From contig JBMOJU010000069.1 of assembly GCA_049315625.1 (NCBI GenBank), positions 1 through 18,762 on the forward strand: a stretch of 18,762 bases of DNA. The letters run 5' to 3'. The notes beneath the pieces are model-generated. The model was given only the letters and a program-made list of their open reading frames with translations, searched no databases and was not told where the DNA came from. Each line of letters starts with the position of its first letter. Within the stretch, counting starts at the first letter, position 1. The translations under genes and the position numbers were made by a program. Of the stretch, positions 14,720-18,762 are shown one piece after another. This DNA is from Paracraurococcus sp049315625 (lineage in GTDB: Bacteria; Pseudomonadota; Alphaproteobacteria; Acetobacterales; Acetobacteraceae).

Positions 14720-15403
14720 ATGACCACCACCCCCATCCGGGTCCTCTCCACCCTCGGCGTGCTCGGCGTGGTGCGCGGCCTGCTGCCGGCGGCGGAGGCT
14801 GCAGGGTTCCAGCCTGAGATCCGTTTCGACCCCACCGCCCGCCTGGTCGCGGCGATCGAGGCGGGGGAGCGGGCCGACATCGCCATCCTCACCTCCGAAG
14901 GCATCGCCGCGCAGGCCGACGCCGGGGTGCTGGACGGCGGCAGCCGGGTCGATCTCTGCCGCTCCTCGGTGGGTGTCGCGGTGCGGGCCGGCACGCCGCA
15001 TCCGGACATCTCGACGCCCGAGGCCTTCCGCGCCGCGCTGCTGGCGGCGCCGACGCTGGCCTATTCCCGCGCCGGGGCCAGCGGCATCTTCTTCGCCGGG
15101 CTGATCGAGCGGCTGGGGATCGCCGCCGAGATCAACGCCAAGGCGACCGTGATCCCGCAGGGCTTCACCGCCGAACTCGCGGCGCGCGGCGAGGTGGCGC
15201 TGGCGATCCAGCAGGTCAGCGAGCTGATGGCGATCGAGGGCGTCGAGATCGTCGGCCCGGTGCCGGAGGCGATCAACACCCGCGCGGTGTTCTCGGCGGC
15301 GCTGTTCGCCGGCGCCGATCCACGCGCCGCGGCGCTGCTGGACTGGCTGGCCGCGGCGATGACGGCCGAGCTGCTGCGCGCCGGCGGGCTGGAGCCGGCC
15401 TGA
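14720..15403 (+). CDS. Binding-protein-like (PBP type 2, ModA-like) protein without signal peptide
   Basis: A 227-residue protein resembling the substrate-binding domain of molybdate-type (ModA-like) solute-binding proteins. It shows RFDPTARLVAAIEAGERADIAIL, corresponding to the segment after the first lobe crossover, then YSRAGASGIFFAGLIERLGI and VIPQGFTAELAARGEVALAIQQVSEL (quoted in part). There is no signal peptide: the protein begins MTTTPIRVLST and runs straight into the first strand, so a cytosolic location is expected. The ATG at 14720 has a GGGAG site 6 nt upstream. It is 17 nt downstream of the phosphoesterase and before a strong hairpin. With no permease next to it, a sensing or binding role inside the cell is possible. 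Function is not established. Confidence 0.75.
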   Translation: MTTTPIRVLSTLGVLGVVRGLLPAAEAAGFQPEIRFDPTARLVAAIEAGERADIAILTSEGIAAQADAGVLDGGSRVDLCRSSVGVAVRAGTPHPDISTPEAFRAALLAAPTLAYSRAGASGIFFAGLIERLGIAAEINAKATVIPQGFTAELAARGEVALAIQQVSELMAIEGVEIVGPVPEAINTRAVFSAALFAGADPRAAALLDWLAAAMTAELLRAGGLEPA

Positions 15404-15412
15404 AACGCAGAA

Positions 15413-15436
15413 GGCCCCGCCGTTTCCGGCGGGGCC
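15413..15436. terminator. Strong bidirectional hairpin terminator
   Basis: A perfect 10-bp stem GGCCCCGCCG (15413-15422) with CGGCGGGGCC (15427-15436) and a TTTC loop lies between the converging binding-protein gene and glnA. On the minus strand it is followed by TTCTGCGTTTC, a weak T-rich tail suited to ending glnBA transcripts. On the plus strand the tail is poor, so it acts best for glnA. Confidence 0.8.
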
Positions 15437-15485
15437 CTCCATGTCTGGGGCCGGCGATCGCGGCCCTGGCCTGATCCCGGGGGGA

Positions 15486-16907
15486 TCAGACCGAGTAGTA
15501 CATCTCGAACTCGACCGGGTGCGGGGTGTGCTCGAAGCGGTAGACTTCCGACCACTTCAGCTCGATGTAGGACTGGATCTGGTCGAGGCTGAAGACGCCG
15601 CCTTCCAGCAGGAAGTCGTGGTCGGCCTCGAGCGAGGTCAGCGCCTCGCGCAGCGAACCGCACACCGTCGGGATGCCCTTCAGCTCCTCCGGCGGCAGGT
15701 CGTACAGGTCCTTGTCCATCGGGTCGCCCGGATGGATGCGGTTCTTGATGCCGTCCATCGCCGCCATGGTCAGCGCGGCATAGGCGAGATACGGGTTCGC
15801 CGAGGCATCCGGGAACCGCACCTCGACGCGCTTCGCCTTCGGGCTGGTCGTGTAGGGGATGCGGCAGGAGGCGGAGCGGTTGCGGGCCGAATAGGCCAGC
15901 AGCACGGGGGCCTCGAAGCCCGGGATCAGCCGCTTGTAGCTGTTGGTCGACGGGTTGGTGAAGGCGTTCACCGCCTTGGCGTGCTTGATGATGCCGCCGA
16001 TGGCATACAGGCACAGCTCCGACAGGTCGGCGTAGCCGTTGCCGGCGAACAGCGGCTTGCCTTCCTTCCAGATGGAAAGATGGGTGTGCATGCCCGAGCC
16101 GTTGTCGCCGTAGATCGGCTTCGGCATGAAGGTCGCGGTCTTGCCGTAGCTGTGGGCGACGTTGTGGACGCAGTACTTATAGATCTGCATCTGGTCGGCC
16201 ATGGTCGTCAGCGTGCCGAAGCGGGTGCCCAACTCGTGCTGCGACTGCGCCACCTCGTGGTGGTGCTTCTCGATCGGCAGGCCCATCTCGCCCATGGTCG
16301 AGAGCATCTCGGCGCGCAGGTCGACGTCGCCGTCCACCGGGGCGACCGGGAAGTAGCCGCCCTTCACGCCCGGGCGGTGGCCCATGTTGCCTTCCGGGTA
16401 TTCCTTCATCGAGGAGCCGGGGCCCTCGACGCTCTCCAGGAAGTGGCTGGCGAAGTTGCCGCCGGTGCCGAAGCGGACGCTGTCGAACACGAAGAACTCG
16501 GCCTCGGCGCCGACCAGGACGCTGTCGCCGACGCCGGAGGCGGCGACATACGCCTCGGCCAGCTTGGCGGTCGCGCGCGGGTCGCGGGCGTAGAACTGGC
16601 CGGTCGACGGCTCGATGATGTCGCAGAACAGGATCAGCTGCGGCTTGGCGCTGAACGGATCCATGCAGGCGTTGATGGGGTCCGGCATGAGGATCATGTC
16701 GGACTCGTTGATCGCCTTCCAGCCGGCGATGGACGAGCCATCGAACATGATGCCGTCGGTGAAGGTGTCTTCGCTGACCGTCGAGATGTGCTGCGCGGTG
16801 TGCTGCCACTTGCCGCGCGGGTCGGTGAAGCGGAAGTCGACGTACTCAACGCTATGCTCCTTGATCATTTCCATGACCTTGGAGATGGCGGCTGCCTTGT
16901 CTGCCAT
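15486..16907 (-). CDS. glnA: Glutamine synthetase type I
   Basis: A 473-residue GlnA, the size of type I dodecameric enzymes; it makes glutamine from glutamate, ammonia and ATP. Visible features are the N-terminal MFDGSSIAGW (54-63), the metal-ligand EAEFF near 135-139, the segment with HHHEVAQSQHE (215-225), the ATP-binding KPIYGDNGSGMHTHLS (263-278, split here for reading), the NPSTNSYKRLIPG flap region (318-330), and ARNRSASCRIP with the arginines that hold glutamate. The adenylylation loop is DLYDLPPEE with Tyr402, so control by GlnE adenylylation is expected. The ATG at 16907 has an AGGA just upstream. It lies 219 bp after glnB on the same strand, the classical alphaproteobacterial glnBA order. 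Confidence 0.97.
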   Translation of the reverse strand: MADKAAAISKVMEMIKEHSVEYVDFRFTDPRGKWQHTAQHISTVSEDTFTDGIMFDGSSIAGWKAINESDMILMPDPINACMDPFSAKPQLILFCDIIEPSTGQFYARDPRATAKLAEAYVAASGVGDSVLVGAEAEFFVFDSVRFGTGGNFASHFLESVEGPGSSMKEYPEGNMGHRPGVKGGYFPVAPVDGDVDLRAEMLSTMGEMGLPIEKHHHEVAQSQHELGTRFGTLTTMADQMQIYKYCVHNVAHSYGKTATFMPKPIYGDNGSGMHTHLSIWKEGKPLFAGNGYADLSELCLYAIGGIIKHAKAVNAFTNPSTNSYKRLIPGFEAPVLLAYSARNRSASCRIPYTTSPKAKRVEVRFPDASANPYLAYAALTMAAMDGIKNRIHPGDPMDKDLYDLPPEELKGIPTVCGSLREALTSLEADHDFLLEGGVFSLDQIQSYIELKWSEVYRFEHTPHPVEFEMYYSV

Positions 16908-16996
16908 GTATCCTATACCCCTGACTGGTCCCGGAAGCCCGTGCGGGCCTCCCCTTCGCCCCCTCGGCGCGGCACACGCCGCGACCCGCGCCCCGC

Positions 16997-17014
16997 GCCG
17001 CCCGCATGGGCGGC
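16997..17014. other. Hairpin in the glnB-glnA gap
   Basis: GCCGCCC (16997-17003) and GGGCGGC (17008-17014) form a 7-bp stem with a 4-base loop inside the 219-bp gap between glnB and glnA. A smaller stem GCCC/GGGC sits at 16937-16948. Neither has a T-run. They could weaken read-through or stabilise the glnA 5' end, giving unequal glnB and glnA levels. I found no second convincing promoter in the gap. Confidence 0.4.
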
Positions 17015-17126
17015 AAGGTGCCCGGGTGATCCGCCGCGGGCCGTGGGCTCGTCCCGGCCGCGGCGTAACCCGGGGCCCCGCACATCCTGCCGCCTGGTGG
17101 CGGGAAGCGCGGCGCCCCTATCCCCC

Positions 17127-17465
17127 TTAGACCGCGTCCTCGCCCCGTTCGCCGGTGCGGATGCGGATCACCTCCTGGATCTCGGAAATGAAGATCTTGC
17201 CGTCGCCGATCCGCCCCGTGCGGGCGGCCGCCTGGATCGCCTCCACGGCGCGCTCGACGAGGTCATCGGTGCAGACCACCTCGATCTTCACCTTCGGCAG
17301 GAAATCCACGACGTATTCAGCCCCGCGGTAGAGTTCCGTGTGGCCCTTCTGGCGCCCGAAGCCCTTCGCCTCGACCACGGTGAGGCCCTGCAATCCGATC
17401 TCGTGCAGGGCATCCTTCACCTCGTCGAGCTTGAAGGGCTTGATGATGGCCTCGATCTTCTTCAT
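17127..17465 (-). CDS. glnB: Nitrogen regulatory protein PII
   Basis: A 112-residue PII signal protein, exact family length. It binds ATP/ADP and 2-oxoglutarate and reports nitrogen status to GlnE, the NtrB/NtrC system and other partners. The T-loop carries the uridylylation site Tyr51 in RGAEYVVDFLPK; the start MKKIEAIIKPFKLDEVKDAL matches the canonical PII N-terminus, and TGRIGDGKIFIS (B-loop) and the C-terminal RIRTGERGEDAV are conserved. The ATG at 17465 follows a GGAG 3 nt upstream. Being next to glnA, it is GlnB rather than GlnK, which normally pairs with amtB. Confidence 0.97.
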   Translation of the reverse strand: MKKIEAIIKPFKLDEVKDALHEIGLQGLTVVEAKGFGRQKGHTELYRGAEYVVDFLPKVKIEVVCTDDLVERAVEAIQAAARTGRIGDGKIFISEIQEVIRIRTGERGEDAV

Positions 17466-17560
17466 CGGCTCCGCTTTGCGTTCCGGGGATGGCCGTTAAT
17501 CCGAAGCTGTCCCGGCATGACGCTTCCTTCTGGACTCGCCGCCGGTCCGGCGGTGCCGGT

Positions 17561-17578
17561 GTAACCGGCGTAACCGGC
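17561..17578. repeat. Tandem 9-bp direct repeat
   Basis: GTAACCGGC occurs twice back to back (17561-17569 and 17570-17578), with related CCGGTG/CCGGCG units just before it. It would overlap or lie next to the start of a sigma-54 transcript of glnB. It may be a binding site or a chance repeat in GC-rich DNA. Confidence 0.5.
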
Positions 17579-17588
17579 CCGACGTGTT

Positions 17589-17605
17589 TTGCACGCGCCG
17601 TGCCA
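17589..17605 (-). promoter_or_regulatory. Sigma-54-like (-24/-12) promoter for glnBA
   Basis: On the minus strand the sequence is TGGCACGGCGCGTGCAA. It has the -24 element TGGCAC, a GG to GC spacing of exactly 10 bases, and a -12 element GTGCA with one mismatch to TTGCA. The predicted transcript starts near 17580, leaving a leader of about 115 nt before glnB. NtrC-activated sigma-54 promoters ahead of glnB are established in related bacteria, such as Azospirillum, so position and motif agree. Confidence 0.6.
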
Positions 17606-17833
17606 TCGGTTCAATCGGCCGGCAGGGCGAAATCCACCGAAATCTGCCCCGGTTCCGCCCGCACAGGCGGCATTGTGCCTAACCGCGGGGCAGATGCCGT
17701 TTCCCCTGCGGCTTGCGGCAGGGCAGGGCCAGACCCATTATGGCGTCCAATCCCGGGCCGCGCCTCGGCGGCCGGCGCCTGCCGGCGTCGTGCGGCCCGC
17801 ATCATCGCTCGTATCGAAAAGGGCAAGGGCGGA

Positions 17834-18762
17834 ATGCAGCCCCAGAACAGCCTGCTGTCGGCCACCGGCACCACCATCTTCACCGTCATGAGCGCCCTCG
17901 CGCTGGAACACGGCGCGATCAACCTCGGCCAGGGCTTCCCCGACTATGACGGGCCGGAGGACGTGATCGAGGCCGCCGCCGCCGCCCTCAAGGATGGCCG
18001 CAACCAATACCCGCCGCTGACCGGCGTGCCGGAGCTGCGCCAGGCCGTCGCCGCGCATAACCGCCGCTTCTACGGGATCGAGGCCGACCCGAATGCCGAG
18101 GTGATCGTCACCTCGGGTGCCACGGAAGCGATCACCGCCTGCCTCATGGCGGTGCTCAACCCGGGCGATGAATGCGTGCTGATCGAGCCGCTGTACGACA
18201 CCTACCTGCCGGTGGTGAAGCTGCTCGGCGCCATCCCGAAGCTGGTGCGGCTCAATCCGCCCGACTGGGCGCTGCCGCGGGCCGAGCTCGCCGCGGCGTT
18301 TTCGCCGAAGACCAAGGCGATCCTGTTCAACACGCCGATGAACCCGACCGGCAAGGTGTTCACCGCGGCCGAGCTGGCCTTCATCGGCGAGCTGATCCAG
18401 CAGCATGATTGCTACGCCATCTGCGACGAGGTCTACGAGCACCTGACCTTCGACGGCTGGAAGCATATCCCGCTGATGACGCTGCCGGGGATGCGGGAGC
18501 GCTGCATGCGGGTCGGCAGCGCCGGCAAGACCTTCAGCCTGACCGGCTGGAAGGTTGGCTACATCACCTGCGACCGCAGCCTGGCGCCGAACGTCGCCAA
18601 GGCGCACCAGAACCTGACCTTCACCACGCCGCCCAACCTCCAGCGCGGCGTGGCGGTCGGGCTGATGAAGGAGGACAGCTATTTCGAGGGCCTGTCCACC
18701 AGCCTCCAGGCAAGGCGGGACCGGCTGGCGGCGGGGCTGCGGGAGCTGGGCTTCGGCGTGCT
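17834..18762 (+). CDS. Class I/II aminotransferase, 3' end cut by the window
   Basis: The first 309 residues of a fold-type I PLP aminotransferase; the gene runs off the window end. Visible features are INLGQGFPDYDGP (29-41), TSGATEAI (93-100), the NPTG motif (Asn170), CDEVYEHL (Asp198, Tyr201) and the Schiff-base lysine in SAGKTFSLTGWKVGY (Lys232). The GQGFPDYDGP and SAGKTFSLTGWKVGY forms match the kynurenine/glutamine transaminase K-like and YbdL (methionine aminotransferase) branch more than classical AspC. Amino donor is uncertain. The ATG at 17834 has AAGGG 4 nt upstream. It is divergent from glnB. Confidence 0.88.
   Translation, partial: MQPQNSLLSATGTTIFTVMSALALEHGAINLGQGFPDYDGPEDVIEAAAAALKDGRNQYPPLTGVPELRQAVAAHNRRFYGIEADPNAEVIVTSGATEAITACLMAVLNPGDECVLIEPLYDTYLPVVKLLGAIPKLVRLNPPDWALPRAELAAAFSPKTKAILFNTPMNPTGKVFTAAELAFIGELIQQHDCYAICDEVYEHLTFDGWKHIPLMTLPGMRERCMRVGSAGKTFSLTGWKVGYITCDRSLAPNVAKAHQNLTFTTPPNLQRGVAVGLMKEDSYFEGLSTSLQARRDRLAAGLRELGFGV

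Larger units (their letters stand above)
17466..17833. other. 368-bp divergent regulatory region between glnB and the aminotransferase
   Basis: No convincing protein-coding frame lies here. It holds a sigma-54-like element for glnB (17589-17605), a tandem 9-bp repeat (17561-17578), and GCAC-N10-GTGC at 17661-17678, which resembles half sites of an NtrC box but has a longer spacer than the usual N7. I could not pick out a credible promoter for the plus-strand aminotransferase. Confidence 0.5.

Noticed and set aside
17661..17678. NtrC box candidate GCAC-N10-GTGC
   Set aside because: The half sites fit, but the spacer is 10 rather than about 7 bases, so I mention it only as part of the intergenic region and do not claim a site.

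Overview
The window is GC-rich (around 70 percent G+C by eye) with strongly GC-biased third codon positions, short intergenic gaps and many stop/start overlaps. The gene content is GlnB-GlnA, a class I aminotransferase, a Zur-type zinc operator and a Cache/HAMP hybrid kinase. Together this suggests an alphaproteobacterium, plausibly of the Rhodospirillales/Acetobacteraceae (Roseomonas-like). That assignment is inference from composition and family resemblance; there is no rRNA marker here. I see no insertion sequence, integrase, tRNA, rRNA or CRISPR array, so this looks like ordinary chromosome.

Layout. (1) 27-3440, minus strand: a compact four-gene unit, NUDIX hydrolase > AlaX-type alanyl-tRNA editing protein > 3-mercaptopyruvate sulfurtransferase > cystathionine beta-lyase-like enzyme. 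Two of its junctions are TGATG overlaps. (2) 3489-4394, plus: an EamA/DMT exporter whose 3' end overlaps by 11 bp the end of (3) a large hybrid histidine kinase at 4384-6798, minus. (4) 6799-6981: an AT-rich regulatory gap with an inverted repeat and a strong promoter whose -10 lies inside a perfect Zur-like dyad. (5) 6982-8704, plus: a 39-residue membrane miniprotein that appears to start at the first base of the transcript, then znuC and znuB, all with 4-bp overlaps; znuB seems to use a CTG start. (6) 8705-8785: hairpins between converging operons. (7) 8786-13778, minus: a five-gene run, EamA exporter (TTG start) > SDR > SDR > NodB-type deacetylase/hydrolase > periplasmic peptide-type binding protein. 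(8) 13884-15403, plus: a metallophosphoesterase and a binding-protein-like protein without a signal peptide. (9) A strong shared hairpin, then glnB-glnA (15486-17465, minus) behind a sigma-54-like promoter. (10) From 17834, plus: a class I aminotransferase cut by the window end.

Working together: the first unit links cysteine/methionine sulfur handling with tRNA proofreading and nucleotide clean-up. The zinc unit would be repressed by Zur when zinc is plentiful, with the miniprotein as first translated product. The five-gene run looks like capture plus catabolism of an unknown amide or peptide-like compound. glnB-glnA is the central nitrogen assimilation module. No clearly new multi-gene defence or biosynthetic system is visible. 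The most interesting item is the Zur-controlled, probably leaderless small ORF coupled to znuC, followed by the non-canonical znuB start.
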